The notes: generated from the sequence alone by a model not told the origin. A DNA stretch of 64,000 nt from Poindextera sp965277425 (GCA_965277425.1 CBDICR010000004.1:244974-308973), one strand, 5' to 3'. Numbered from the stretch's first letter, positions 43,454 through 52,694 are shown. Program-made: numbers and translations.

Positions 43454-44221
43454 CTATCGGCCGGCGACCTTGTCGGCTCGCGACTTGGCGTACCATTCCT
43501 GGGCCTGGGTCACGTCCCGAGCCACGCTCAGTCCGTGTGTGTAGAAATAGCCCATCCAGTTCGCCGCGTCGGAATTGCCCTGGGCGGCGGACAGCCGAAA
43601 CCACCTCACCGCTTCGGCATAGTTCACGGAAACCCCCTGGCCTCGGGCGTAGAGGGCGCCGATGCCATCCTGTGCGGCGGCGTTGCCCGCGGCGGCGGAG
43701 CGGCGGTACCAGCTCATCGCCTCGGCATAGTTGACCGGCACGCCCCGGCCGAAGAAATACATGGCGCCGATGGCGTTCTGCGCGGCGGCGTCGCCCTGGT
43801 CCGCGGCCATGTGGAACCAGCGCATGGCCCCCGCATAGTCTTGCGTCTGATAGGCCTTGTTGCCGTTCTTGTTGGCCTGGTCGAGCGTGAGGCCGCGAGG
43901 CAAGGGAGCGACCGGCCGCGGCGGTGGCGGCGGCGGCGTAGGCGTCGCCTCGGGTACCGCTTCCGGTATCGGCTTGGGCGCCGCCTCCGGGACAGGCTGG
44001 GCCGCCTGTCTGACCGGTTCCGGCGCCGCCCTGCGAACTGGGGCCTCTCTCACTTCGCAGCCGTGCGGCGCCGACCTGATCATGGTCTCCCGCTTGGCGC
44101 GGTCCGTTTCCTTGGCCACGGCGGTCTTGTAGGAGGCGCAGAGCACCTCCCCCGGCGTCGACGCGCGCGCCGTCCCGGCGCCGAGCGCAACGATCAGGCC
44201 GACGGCGATCAACCCGCGCAT
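43454..44221 (-). CDS. Secreted SEL1-repeat (TPR-like) protein
   Basis: A 255-residue exported protein. The signal peptide ends around TARA (residue 20). A Pro-rich linker (about 75-108, PTPPPPPPRPVAPLP) is followed by four SEL1-like repeats of 36 residues (for example YAEAMSWYRRSAAAGNAAAQ, YAEAVRWFRLSAAQGNSDAA). SEL1 repeats mediate protein-protein contacts. The gene overlaps the TIR-protein gene by 13 nt, so the periplasmic SEL1 protein may partner the C-terminal domain of that membrane protein. Confidence 0.85.
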   Translation of the reverse strand: MRGLIAVGLIVALGAGTARASTPGEVLCASYKTAVAKETDRAKRETMIRSAPHGCEVREAPVRRAAPEPVRQAAQPVPEAAPKPIPEAVPEATPTPPPPPPRPVAPLPRGLTLDQANKNGNKAYQTQDYAGAMRWFHMAADQGDAAAQNAIGAMYFFGRGVPVNYAEAMSWYRRSAAAGNAAAQDGIGALYARGQGVSVNYAEAVRWFRLSAAQGNSDAANWMGYFYTHGLSVARDVTQAQEWYAKSRADKVAGR

Positions 44222-45666
44222 TTGGTCATCTTCTGCGTCTGATTGCTGGGATCGACCATCGACAGCACATTGTCCTGGCCCAGACTATAACTGTACTTGC
44301 CGCCGTCTTCGCCGCGCGCGTTGATCACGCCGGCTGCGGAGCTCGGCTCGATCGCGGCGGTCGAGGTGGTCCCGGGCATGGTCATCGACACCGCGCCGTT
44401 CTGGACCGCGATGGCGATCGGACTGTCGCAGCTCAGGCCTTGCGGCGTCCAGTTTCCTGCCAGCACCGCCGCCGCCTTCACCGCCGCCGTCGTCGGATCG
44501 GCCGCCGTCGGATCGGCCGCCATCGGCTCGACCGCGGCTGAAGCGGCTGGCGCTTCGGGGGCCGCGGACTTTGCGGCCGAGCTGGAATGACGGTTCAAGA
44601 CGAACGCGCCGATCTCGACCGCGCCGGCCAGAACCACGACCACGGTCGCCGCCATGGTGAGCATGCGCCGCATCGAGCCCTTCGCCGGCTCGGCGACGAC
44701 ATTCGGCGATGCGGCCGGAGCGCTCGTCGCTGCAGCCACCGATGCAGTCGCGGCGGACGCCGGGGCGAGCGCTGGCGCGGGCTTGGGGCTGGCTTTCAGT
44801 GGCGTGGCCGGCGCGGGGGCGGCGACGACTGGGGCGGCCGGCGCCGGGTTGGCCACGGGCGCGGCCCCGTCGGTTGCGGGGGCCTCGGCGCGCGGCTGGT
44901 GAGCCGGCGCGTCCAGGCTCTCCATCGCCGCGGCCGCCAGCGCGACCTCGCGGGCGGCGCCTTTGAGCTCGGCCTTGGCCGCGCGTTGCGCCCGGTCGGC
45001 GCCCTCCTTGGCGGCGCGGGCCGCCTCGTACTCCTGAGCCGCGGCGCTCATGATCAGATGGGTGGCGCGCATCTCCATCACCCGCACATGCTGTTCCTCC
45101 GCGCGCAGGAATGTGGCCTGGGCGGCCTGGGCGGCGTCGATGGTTTCGGCCTGGCGCGCCTGCGCCTCTTCAAGGGCCTCCTGAGCCCGGGTGAGCGCCT
45201 GCTGCTTTTGTTTGAAGGCCTCTTCGCGGCGCGCCAGGGCCTGAGTGAACTCGCCCGCCTTGGCGCCGCCTTTTTCGACGACCTTATCCTCGATGGTCTC
45301 GATCAGCCGCGTCCAGCCGTTGTGCGGTTCGCGCTCCCGCTCGGTCCAGCCGTCCAACGGCAGGGCGTTGACGCGGTCGTAGGGAAACGGCGGTTTCGGC
45401 AGGCCGACGATCGCATTGATCAGCTTGCCGCTCTCAAGCCCGAGGCGGGCCTCGTCCTTGACGTGGTCGCTGCTGGCCGATTTGGGCGTCCACAGCACCA
45501 CGATGCTGGCCAGTTCGACGATTTGCCGCTCCAACTCCTGGTGCCAGTCGATGCTGTGCATGTCCTCGTCCCACCAGACGACGACGCCGACGGCCCGGAG
45601 GCCGCGGATGATTTCGTCGGCGACCGAGCGGTCGCCGCGTGAATAGGATAGAAAGACCCCCGACAT
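44209..45666 (-). CDS. TIR-domain protein with coiled coil and single membrane helix
   Basis: A 485-residue protein. Residues 1-~115 form a TIR domain: GVFLSYSRGDRSVADEI, then VVVWWDED and DWHQELERQIVELASIVVLW. The Glu residues of WHQELE are where the NADase catalytic Glu of TIR enzymes is expected. About 140-250 is an Ala/Glu/Gln-rich coiled coil, then a Pro/Ala linker, one membrane helix (about 335-357) and a ~125-residue outside domain with two Cys. ATG 45666 gives the normal TIR start. It is co-transcribed with the SEL1 gene. A signalling or defence function is possible but unproven. Confidence 0.82.
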   Translation of the reverse strand: MSGVFLSYSRGDRSVADEIIRGLRAVGVVVWWDEDMHSIDWHQELERQIVELASIVVLWTPKSASSDHVKDEARLGLESGKLINAIVGLPKPPFPYDRVNALPLDGWTEREREPHNGWTRLIETIEDKVVEKGGAKAGEFTQALARREEAFKQKQQALTRAQEALEEAQARQAETIDAAQAAQATFLRAEEQHVRVMEMRATHLIMSAAAQEYEAARAAKEGADRAQRAAKAELKGAAREVALAAAAMESLDAPAHQPRAEAPATDGAAPVANPAPAAPVVAAPAPATPLKASPKPAPALAPASAATASVAAATSAPAASPNVVAEPAKGSMRRMLTMAATVVVVLAGAVEIGAFVLNRHSSSAAKSAAPEAPAASAAVEPMAADPTAADPTTAAVKAAAVLAGNWTPQGLSCDSPIAIAVQNGAVSMTMPGTTSTAAIEPSSAAGVINARGEDGGKYSYSLGQDNVLSMVDPSNQTQKMTKCAG

Positions 45667-46105
45667 CCCGCCGTTTCCGTTGCGCCGTTGCAAACTTCCA
45701 GCCGCTCAACAGTCTATGGGATAACAACGTTCAAGGACAAGCGGCGGGGCCGTATCGCCATGAAATAGTCCGAACATAACGCCTTCAGTCCTAAGCGCCC
45801 GCTTCGCTGAGCGAGCATTCCGGGGCTCAATACGGCGCGAGAACTGGCTCTGTTCTCGCTCATCTTCGGCGTAACGTTCAAAATCAGGCCGCACGCGCCG
45901 CTCGACGTGGCTTCACGGAAGCAATCCCAGCGAACCAGCCGCGGCGCCGAGTCTTTAGGCAAGGCGAGCGCCGACGCCGCTAGCGGCGGCAAGACGGGGT
46001 TCATGCCGATTCAAAAACTGACAGTCGGACGGACGCATGGTACAGATGCGCTCCTGTCGAGCGCGAGCGGAGGTCGCTTGCGCCCTTAGCAACCGGAGCA
46101 GCAGG
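45667..46105. other. Gene-free 440-bp region
   Basis: No convincing coding frame is seen on either strand. AACGTTCAA occurs twice (near 45727 and 45872). On the minus strand TTGTCC-N17-ATAGAC (about 45712-45740) could be the promoter of the TIR/SEL1 operon, but both hexamers are weak. Confidence 0.3.
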
Positions 46106-46300
46106 ATGTCCGACAACGACGCCGACAAGACGCCGGCCGAAACCGCCGAGGCTGCGGCGCAAGCCCGTCACGCCGCCAAAGTCGGCGTGGAGGATCGGGG
46201 CCACGTCGTCGGCACCGCGGCCGATCAGCCCGTCGATGGCATGATCGCCGACCTCGCAGACGGCGACGTCCACAAGCACAAGCCCCCCAAGAAGAGCTGA
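46106..46300 (+). CDS. Small acidic hydrophilic protein, unknown function
   Basis: A 64-residue protein, acidic in the first half (MSDNDADKTPAETAEAAAQA) and ending in the basic HKHKPPKKS. GGAG lies 9 nt before the ATG. The composition suggests a soluble, perhaps disordered stress protein. I do not recognise the family. Confidence 0.5.
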   Translation: MSDNDADKTPAETAEAAAQARHAAKVGVEDRGHVVGTAADQPVDGMIADLADGDVHKHKPPKKS

Positions 46301-46449
46301 TCGCCGCGGCTGGACGCCGCTGCGGCGACCCAGGCCGCGCATACAGGGTCGCGCTAAGCACGCGTCTTTGGCTGGACCAACGGAAGGCCGGCTGAGCCGC
46401 CTATTGTCCGTTTGGTGACGCGGCGGTCCGGCGAGGCTGTTGTTTGGCC

Positions 46450-46585
46450 ACGAAAAACACGAAAACCACGAACAGGCCTCGCCGCGTCAAAGCGCCAGTC
46501 GCTCGACGCGCGCCTTGGGCGCGCACCCGAACAGCCCCATGAATCCTGAATGCTTCCGGCGAGCGCCTTCTTTGTGCCCTTCGTG
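46450..46585. repeat. Intergenic inverted repeat with 9-nt period (copy C), interrupted by a group II intron
   Basis: The left arm is CACGAAAAA, CACGAAAAC, CACGAACAG (46450-46476). The right arm has TTCTTTGTG and CCCTTCGTG (46568-46585) and is cut there by the 5' end of the intron. It belongs to the same structural class as the copies at 376-448 and 8482-8557 but uses CACGAA rather than CCAAGG units. Confidence 0.6.
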
Positions 46586-48353
46586 GTGCGCCAGGCGAAG
46601 CTGGCGAGTTCCAGCGGGTGAGAGTCCCGTGCAGGTAAGGGGTAGCGCCCGCCTGTTAGCGAGTGTTGCGGGGCGGAAGGCGACGACCGTCGCGAAGCGT
46701 ACACAGCAACCGTGTGGGGTCGGCTATTGAGCCACGACATGCACAAAGTCGCAGAGGCCGAGGCGGTCACGAACGCTGAAGGCAACATGTGCGGTCCCGT
46801 CATGCGAGGGGCTGACGCTCTGCCGGGGTCAAAGACCCGATCACGCACGGAAGGAACACGTCGGAACCTGGGAGATCTCGCGTCCGGCCGGTCGGGTTGC
46901 ACCGATCCGGTCCGCCTTGGGAAGGTGAGGAGCCGAAGCCGAGGATGAACGGGCGCGAGAAGTCAGACCCCGCCATAGTAGCTGGGAAGCGGGCGAACGG
47001 AGCCGGGCGACCGGCCGAGGAGGGCGTGGAGCCAAGGGCGGGGGCCGAGGGAAACGCGGGCCGGCAAAGCACGTCCCGGGCTCAGGGCCGGGTCGGCGTG
47101 TCACAGGCGCTGGACCGCGTACGGCAAGCCGCAAGGCTAGGGAAGGAGGCGAGGTTCATCTCGCTCCTGCACCATGTCGATGACGCCCGGCTGCGGGAGG
47201 CGTACCTCGCGCTCAAGCGAGATGCGTCTCCTGGGGTGGACGGCATGACGTGGCGCGACTACGGGGCCGATCTCGAGCCGAGGCTCGCCGATCTGTGCGA
47301 CCGGGTCCACCGGGGAGCGTACCGGGCTCAGCCGGCCAGACGGGTGATGATCCCCAAGCAAGACGGGAGCCAGCGACCGCTGGCGATCGCCGCGCTTGAG
47401 GACAAGATTGTCCAGAAGGCCGTGCTCGGGGTGCTGAACGCCATCTATGAGGAAGACTTCCTCGGCTTCAGCTACGGCTTCCGGCCCAGGCGCGGCCAGC
47501 ACGACGCGCTGGACGCCCTGGTGGTCGGGATCGAGACCAGGGCGGTGAACTTCATCCTGGACGCCGATATCAGAAGCTTCTTCGATACGGTCAGCCATGC
47601 CTGGCTGGTCCGCTTCCTGGAGCATCGGATCGGCGACAAGCGCATCGTCCGCCTGATCCAGAAGTGGTTGAAGACGGGCGTCCTGGAAGACGGGGTCGTG
47701 AGCGTCAGTGAGACAGGGACGGGACAGGGCGCGGTGATCTCGCTGCTCCTGGCCAACATCTATCTGCACTACGTCTTCGACCTGTGGGCCGAGCAATGGC
47801 GCCGTCGCGAGGCGTCCGGCGACATGATCATCGTGCGCTATGCCGATGACATGGTGCTGGGCTTCGAGCACGAGGCCGATGCAAGGCGCTTCCAGGAGGC
47901 GATGGGTGAGCGGTTAGGGGCGTTCGAACTGTCGCTCAATCCGGACAAGACCCGCCTGATCGAGTTCGGCCGCCACGCGGCGGCCAATCGCGAGCGGCGC
48001 GGGCTCGGCAAGCCGGAGACCTTCGACTTCCTGGGCTTCACCGTCATCAGCGGCAAAAGCCGTCGCGGCGGCTTCCTCGTGAAGCGCAAGTCCCGCCGCA
48101 CCCGCGTGAAGGCCAGGCTCCAGGCGATCAAGGCCGAGTTGCGGCGACGAAGGCATCAGGCCATCGACGAGCAAGGCCGATGGCTGAAGCAAGTGGTCAC
48201 CGGCTTCTTCGCCTATCACGCCGTGCCGACCAACAGTCGCACGCTCGTGGTCTTCCACAACCAGGTCGCCAACCTGTGGCGGCGCGCGCTGCGGCGGCGC
48301 GGCTCCAGGGACCGCACGACCTGGGCGCGAATGGAGAAGATCGCCAACGACTG

Positions 48354-49676
48354 TGTGCAACCGGGAAGATCCTCGACACTTCAGACCGGGATGATGGTCG
48401 ACACAATGTTTGTGTCTTCCGGCGTTTCGCGGAGCTGATGACGGAGTGGAGCGAAACGCCGGAAGATTCCACGGTGGTCGATGACGCCGAGGTCGATATT
48501 GCAGAAGCGGACGATGTGAAGACCGTGATCGAGCTCGGCGATGCCGACGATCTCGCCGACCAGGGCTTCACTGACGAAGACGTAGCCGCCGCGCCACTTG
48601 ACCTCGCCGTTGGTGCGCACCCTGCGGACTTGATGATCGGGATCGTACCAGGGGTCTTCGATCCGGTCAGGGAAGGCCCGCGGCGAGGGCGACCAGTGAT
48701 CGGCGGGCGGGATCTGACCCAGCGCCTCGTGCGGGCGAACCTGATTGAAGTGGGTCCGAAAGGCGTCGAAGCGGGCCTGCTGCTCAGCCAGGCTGGCGGC
48801 CGGCGGACGGGCGGTCTCGCGCTTGAGCGTACGATGCATGCGCTCGTGGCGGCCGTTCTCCTGGGGAGACGCGGGTCGGATGTAGCGGGGCTGGACGCCC
48901 AGCCTGAGCCACCAGGCCGACAGCCGGGTCAGCCCGCCGGCGGCCGAAGAGCCGAACGGCGCACCGTTGTCGCTGCGGATCGCCAGCGGCAGGCCATGCG
49001 CCCGGAAGGCCTGCTCGAACACCGGACGCACGCCCTCGACGGTCTGGGCGGTGATCTTCGTCTCGATCAGGTAGCGGCTGTAGGTGTCGGTCAGGGTCAG
49101 GGGATCGCAGCGGGTCCCGTCGAGGGTGCGAAACCAGCCCTTGAAGTCGCAAGCCCATTCCGCGTTAGGCGCCTGCGCCCAGATCGAGGCCCGGCCCTGG
49201 TCGATCGCCCGGCGCCGGCGGGGCCTGGGCTCCACCAGACCCGCTGCCTTCAGATACGCCCCGATCGTCGAAGCCGCCGGCCACGTCACCCGCGGCTGCT
49301 CAACCTCCAGCCGCGCCTTCACCTTCTTCGGGCCGAAATGCGGGAACCGGCGCTTCATCGCCTGGATCGGCTCGACCAGCGCCTCGGGCGTGCGATGCGG
49401 GCGGCTCAGCGGCGCGTGCGACCGGTCCACGAACCAGTCCGGCGCCCCGCCCGCCCGGCGCAGCGTCCACAGGTAGACCGTATCGCGGCTCACCCCGTAG
49501 CGGCGGCTCAACTCCGTGACGCTGAACGCCCCCGTCTCCCAATCCAAAAGCATCTGAACTCGACGCTCCATCCGACAGGTCTCCTGAAACGGCATCGAAG
49601 GTCCTCCCTCCGATCCATCCTCACCTGTCGACCATCATCCCGGTCCAATCTGTCGAGCATCTACCCGGTCCGTACC
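48354..49676 (-). mobile_element. IS481-family insertion sequence, ~1.32 kb
   Basis: Each end carries a ~45-bp inverted repeat built of two units: ACCGGG..GATNCTCGACA and GACCGGGATGATGGTCGACA (left about 48359-48404; right about 49624-49669). ACTG flanks both sides (48350-48353 and 49677-49680) and fits a 4-bp target duplication. Removing the IS and one ACTG restores the intron RT frame exactly, which fixes the boundaries to within a base or two. Confidence 0.85.
48381..49595 (-). CDS. IS481-family transposase
   Basis: A 404-residue DDE integrase-type transposase. The N-terminal helix-turn-helix (SVTELSRRYGVSRDTVYLW) is followed by the rve-type core: first Asp in WACDFKGWF, second in the SDNGAPF motif and Glu in QENGRHERMHRTLK. 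An integrase-core C-terminus follows. The frame is intact with both IS ends present, so this copy may be active. The protein's last residues are encoded within the left inverted repeat. Confidence 0.9.
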   Translation of the reverse strand: MPFQETCRMERRVQMLLDWETGAFSVTELSRRYGVSRDTVYLWTLRRAGGAPDWFVDRSHAPLSRPHRTPEALVEPIQAMKRRFPHFGPKKVKARLEVEQPRVTWPAASTIGAYLKAAGLVEPRPRRRRAIDQGRASIWAQAPNAEWACDFKGWFRTLDGTRCDPLTLTDTYSRYLIETKITAQTVEGVRPVFEQAFRAHGLPLAIRSDNGAPFGSSAAGGLTRLSAWWLRLGVQPRYIRPASPQENGRHERMHRTLKRETARPPAASLAEQQARFDAFRTHFNQVRPHEALGQIPPADHWSPSPRAFPDRIEDPWYDPDHQVRRVRTNGEVKWRGGYVFVSEALVGEIVGIAELDHGLHIVRFCNIDLGVIDHRGIFRRFAPLRHQLRETPEDTNIVSTIIPV

Positions 49677-49747
49677 ACTGGCTTCCCCCACCGCGCATCC
49701 TCCACCCCTGGCCCAACCAGCGCTTCGCCGTCAAACACCCAAGGTGG

Positions 49748-49780
49748 GAGCCGTATGCGGAAAAGCCGCACGTACGGTTC
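49748..49780 (+). ncRNA. Group II intron domain V
   Basis: The 33-nt hairpin starts GAGCCGTATGCGG, has an AAAA loop region and returns CCGCACGTACGGTTC, the canonical catalytic domain V with its AGC-type triad (here AGCC). It overlaps the last codons of the RT gene, as in many compact bacterial introns. It is intact despite the IS in the RT gene. Confidence 0.88.
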
Positions 49781-49820
49781 TGTGCGGGGGGCGCGGGGTA
49801 ACCCGCGTCCCTACCGCGAT

Positions 49821-50241
49821 GTTCAGTCTTCAACCGGGGCTATGCCGCCCGCGCCTCTGGCGACGCGAGCGAATTATAGCTTCCGAAACGTTGGTCAGCC
49901 CAGACAAGCTTGCTTAGGTCGCGCCCGGGCCGCAGCAGATCATCTGCGTCTCGCGGACCATGACCCGGGCGCACGCCTTCACCTCTGAGGGCGTCGTAGG
50001 GGACCAGGCTCGGATGCAGGCGGGTTCAGGCGGGTGACGAACGCTTCCACGCCGAGCTCGGAGATCGACCCGCCGAGGGCCGATCCGCCGGTGATGAAGG
50101 CGCCGCCCCGCGCGGAAGGGCGCAAACCAGCGCCGCAGCACGACGACCCGTGACAGGAGCCTTCGAGCCGTTCGGTTGACACTGGCGGCCGTCCTCAGCG
50201 AGAAGGACGCGGAGGGTGACCGGTTTGGGGGAGTTGCAGCG
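49821..50241. other. Intergenic region without a clear gene
   Basis: A minus-strand frame reads GGAFITGGSALGGSISELGV and, in another frame, ends CARVMVRETQMICCGPGAT, which could be the worn end of an old gene, but no start or family is recognisable. TTGACA at 50176-50181 could be a -35 for the aminotransferase gene; no good -10 follows. Confidence 0.3.
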
Positions 50242-51408
50242 ATGAGCGTCGGGTCCGAGCGCATCGCGGTCGCCGGTCCGTCGATCACGGACCGGGAGGT
50301 CGAGCTGGTCGCCGATGCGGCGCGAAACGCATGGTTTCAGGACAGCTACATCTATAACGCCCGCTTTGAGCGGATGGTGGCCGACTATGTCGGGGTGGCT
50401 CATGCGGTCAGCCTGTCCCACTGTACGGCGGCCTTGCATCTGGGCTTGGCGGCGCTGGGGGTCGGGCCGGGCGACGAGGTCATCGTTCCCGACGTCACCT
50501 GGATCGCTTCGGTCGCGCCCATCGTCTATGTCGGCGCCGAACCGGTGCTGGTCGACATCCTGCCCGACACCTGGTGCATCGATCCCGACGCGGTCGAGGC
50601 GGCGATCGGGCCGCGCACCAAGGCGATCATCGGCGTCGATCTCTACGGCTCGACCTGCGACTGGACGCGGCTGCAGGCCATTGCCGACCGGCATGGCCTC
50701 TTCCTCATCGAGGACGCCGCCGAAGCGCTAGGTTCGGTGCATCATGGCCGCCGCGCCGGCGGCTTCGGCGCCTTCTCGGCCTTCAGCTTCCATGGCTCGA
50801 AGACGGTGGCGACGGGCGAGGGCGGCATGCTGGCCACCGACGATCCGGCGCTGCACCACCGCATCCTGGTTCTGCGCGACCACGGCCGCGAGCCGGGCGA
50901 CCGCTTCTTTCAAAACCACGAATTCGCCTTCAAATCGCGGATGAGCGCCGTGCAGGCTGCACTTGGCGTCGCCCAGATGGAGCGGGTCGACAAGTTGATC
51001 GCGCACAAGCGGGCGATCTTCGGCTGGTATCGCGACCGGCTGGGCGCGCTGAACGGCGTGACCCTGAACGCCGAGCCGGCGGGCACGGAAAACAGCTACT
51101 GGATGGTGACGGCCGTTCCCGACCGCGAATACGGCCTCGACAAGTTCCAGCTGATGGCCGCCTTCGACCAGCGCAATATCGACACCCGCCCCTTCTTCTC
51201 GCAGCTTTCGACCCTGTCGGCCCTGGACGACCGCCCGAACGCCAAGCGCTTCGTCTCGCCGGCCGACAAGGGCGCCCACGCCGCGACCTGCGGCGTCAAT
51301 CTGCCGTCCGGCTATCACATGGACGAAGCCAGGGTCGATCGGGTCTGCACGACACTGAAGGAGATCCTCGGCGCGCGCGGCCTCGCGGCTTCGGCCATCC
51401 ACCGCTAA
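50242..51408 (+). CDS. DegT/DnrJ/EryC1/StrS aminotransferase (perosamine-synthase-like)
   Basis: A 388-residue PLP-dependent sugar aminotransferase. The PLP lysine is in FSFHGSKTVATGEGGM; VSLSHCTAALHLGL, VIVPDVTWIASV and IEDAAEALGS are the other family marks. It resembles GDP-4-keto-6-deoxymannose aminotransferase (perosamine synthase), and gmd, which makes that keto-sugar, lies 3.7 kb away, so a GDP-perosamine route to O-antigen is plausible. ATG 50242 has GGGGGAG upstream; an earlier in-frame start at 50176 lacks one. Confidence 0.88.
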   Translation: MSVGSERIAVAGPSITDREVELVADAARNAWFQDSYIYNARFERMVADYVGVAHAVSLSHCTAALHLGLAALGVGPGDEVIVPDVTWIASVAPIVYVGAEPVLVDILPDTWCIDPDAVEAAIGPRTKAIIGVDLYGSTCDWTRLQAIADRHGLFLIEDAAEALGSVHHGRRAGGFGAFSAFSFHGSKTVATGEGGMLATDDPALHHRILVLRDHGREPGDRFFQNHEFAFKSRMSAVQAALGVAQMERVDKLIAHKRAIFGWYRDRLGALNGVTLNAEPAGTENSYWMVTAVPDREYGLDKFQLMAAFDQRNIDTRPFFSQLSTLSALDDRPNAKRFVSPADKGAHAATCGVNLPSGYHMDEARVDRVCTTLKEILGARGLAASAIHR

Positions 51409-51461
51409 AGCCCCGATAACGGACTCCGCCGATCCGGGCGATCCGATCTCTGCGCCAGAGC

Positions 51462-52694
51462 CTAGCCTGCTGAGAGGTCGGGCGCCGCGGCTAGCGTCCG
51501 CTTGAGACCTTCCTCGATGCCCACCTCCGGCTTCCAGTCGAGCGCCAGGCGGGTTTTCGCCGAATCGAGCATGACGTTGGACACCGTGTCGTCGATGAGG
51601 GCTTCATCGATCTCCACGGATCGTCCGAGAGACTGGGCGATGTGCTTAGCGATCTCGGCTGGGGTGTAGGCCTCGTCGCCACCCAGTTGATGCACGTCGG
51701 CAAGTCTGCCGACCACAGCTCGAACCAAGCCGCGCACCGCATCATCGACATACAGAAGCTGCAACCTGGCCAGGCCGTTTTTGAACCGATGCGTGGTGAT
51801 CCGGCGACCGGCTCGTATGGCGTCGTGGAACAGGTAGATGAGTCGGGGCCGGTCGCTGCCTGGCCCGTAGGTCGGGGCGACACGAAGGGTCAAGGCTTCG
51901 ATCTCACCGTTCTCCACAGCGTTTCGAATCAACTGTTCCTGCAGCGCCTTCGTCTCTCCGTAGACGCCCTTCGGCCGTAGGGGCGTGTCGGGCGTCGCAA
52001 GAAGCGAGGCGTTGGAATAGCCGGAAAATACTGTTGCGCCTGAAACGAACACCAGCCAGATGCCGCGCGCGCGGCAAACGTCGATGACGTTCTTGGTCAT
52101 GGTAAGGCTTTCGCCCATGGCGCTGTTGTTGGTGTAAATCCTGGGGTGGGCGAGGTGCACCAGCGTCCCCACACCGTGGTCACGACAATATTGGTCGAGG
52201 AGAAATGTCGATCCGAGCAGGTCGATCTCAGCGCGCCGAGGGGCGAAAACGTCAGTCTTGCCCCTCAACGCCGCGGCCATCTTTTGGCCCAGAAAGCCCG
52301 TTCCGCCGGTAATGAGGACCGACGCGCTCGTGGACTGGTCGCGGCTCAGGTCCAGAGCGCGGCGCAGGTCTTCAAGCAGTTCGAGTTTGATCTGGGTCTC
52401 GCCAGTGGCGTCGATCGCCTGGGCGATAGCCGCATCGAAATCCACGCCGCGCCAACGGGTTAGGATCGCGGCGGCCACCGCATTGCTGCGCGAAACGCCA
52501 AAGTCGCAGGTCACCACGACAATTTCGCCATTCTGTAGCGCCGCGGCGCCCGCCTCGATCTTGGCCAAAAGCGCGCTGGGGGAATTGCCGACCTTGTCGA
52601 CCAGATCCCGGACATCGATGAGGGTGAGGCCGTCACGGTCGATGGCGGTCCGTGGCGCGCTCCCGAGCTGACCTTCGATGATCCAGCGGATCAT
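51462..52694 (-). CDS. Fusion: tyrosine-phosphatase-like domain + NAD-dependent epimerase (SDR)
   Basis: A 410-residue two-domain protein. Residues 1-~110 look like a dual-specificity phosphatase: VVVTCDFGVSRSNAVAA contains the CX5R signature with C63 and R69, followed by helices. From about 120 an extended SDR begins (VLITGGTGFLGQKM), with VFVSGATVFSG and the catalytic YGETK. The phosphatase general-acid Asp is not obvious. The start overlaps the ATP-grasp gene by 4 nt, so they are co-translated. A role in making or editing a phosphorylated sugar in the polysaccharide cluster is inferred. Confidence 0.78.
   Translation of the reverse strand: MIRWIIEGQLGSAPRTAIDRDGLTLIDVRDLVDKVGNSPSALLAKIEAGAAALQNGEIVVVTCDFGVSRSNAVAAAILTRWRGVDFDAAIAQAIDATGETQIKLELLEDLRRALDLSRDQSTSASVLITGGTGFLGQKMAAALRGKTDVFAPRRAEIDLLGSTFLLDQYCRDHGVGTLVHLAHPRIYTNNSAMGESLTMTKNVIDVCRARGIWLVFVSGATVFSGYSNASLLATPDTPLRPKGVYGETKALQEQLIRNAVENGEIEALTLRVAPTYGPGSDRPRLIYLFHDAIRAGRRITTHRFKNGLARLQLLYVDDAVRGLVRAVVGRLADVHQLGGDEAYTPAEIAKHIAQSLGRSVEIDEALIDDTVSNVMLDSAKTRLALDWKPEVGIEEGLKRTLAAAPDLSAG

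Larger units (their letters stand above)
46945..49801 (+). pseudogene. ltrA: Group II intron reverse transcriptase/maturase, disrupted by IS insertion
   Basis: The N-terminal 470 codons (46945-48353) encode the RT domain with YADD in MIIVRYADDMVLGF and most of maturase domain X (FLGFTVISGKSRRGGF). The IS481-family element interrupts it after KIAND. The missing end resumes at 49677 in the ancestral frame with WLPPPRILHPWPNQRF and stops at 49801 after VRFCAGGAG. As it stands the frame stops inside the IS at 48438. The usual PQG and SP of RT motif 4 read GQG and SL here, so the RT may have decayed before the insertion. Confidence 0.88.
46586..49820 (+). mobile_element. Group II intron, interrupted by an IS481-family element
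   Basis: The 5' end GTGCG (46586-46590) matches the group II consensus GUGYG. The intron carries a reverse-transcriptase/maturase gene and a canonical domain V (49748-49780), followed by a domain VI-like stem and a 3' end near 49820 (...CTACCGCGAT). Without the 1.3-kb IS, the intron would be about 1.9 kb, normal for bacteria. It sits inside the right arm of an intergenic hairpin, consistent with introns that home next to stem-loops. The 3' boundary is accurate only to a few bases. Confidence 0.85.
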
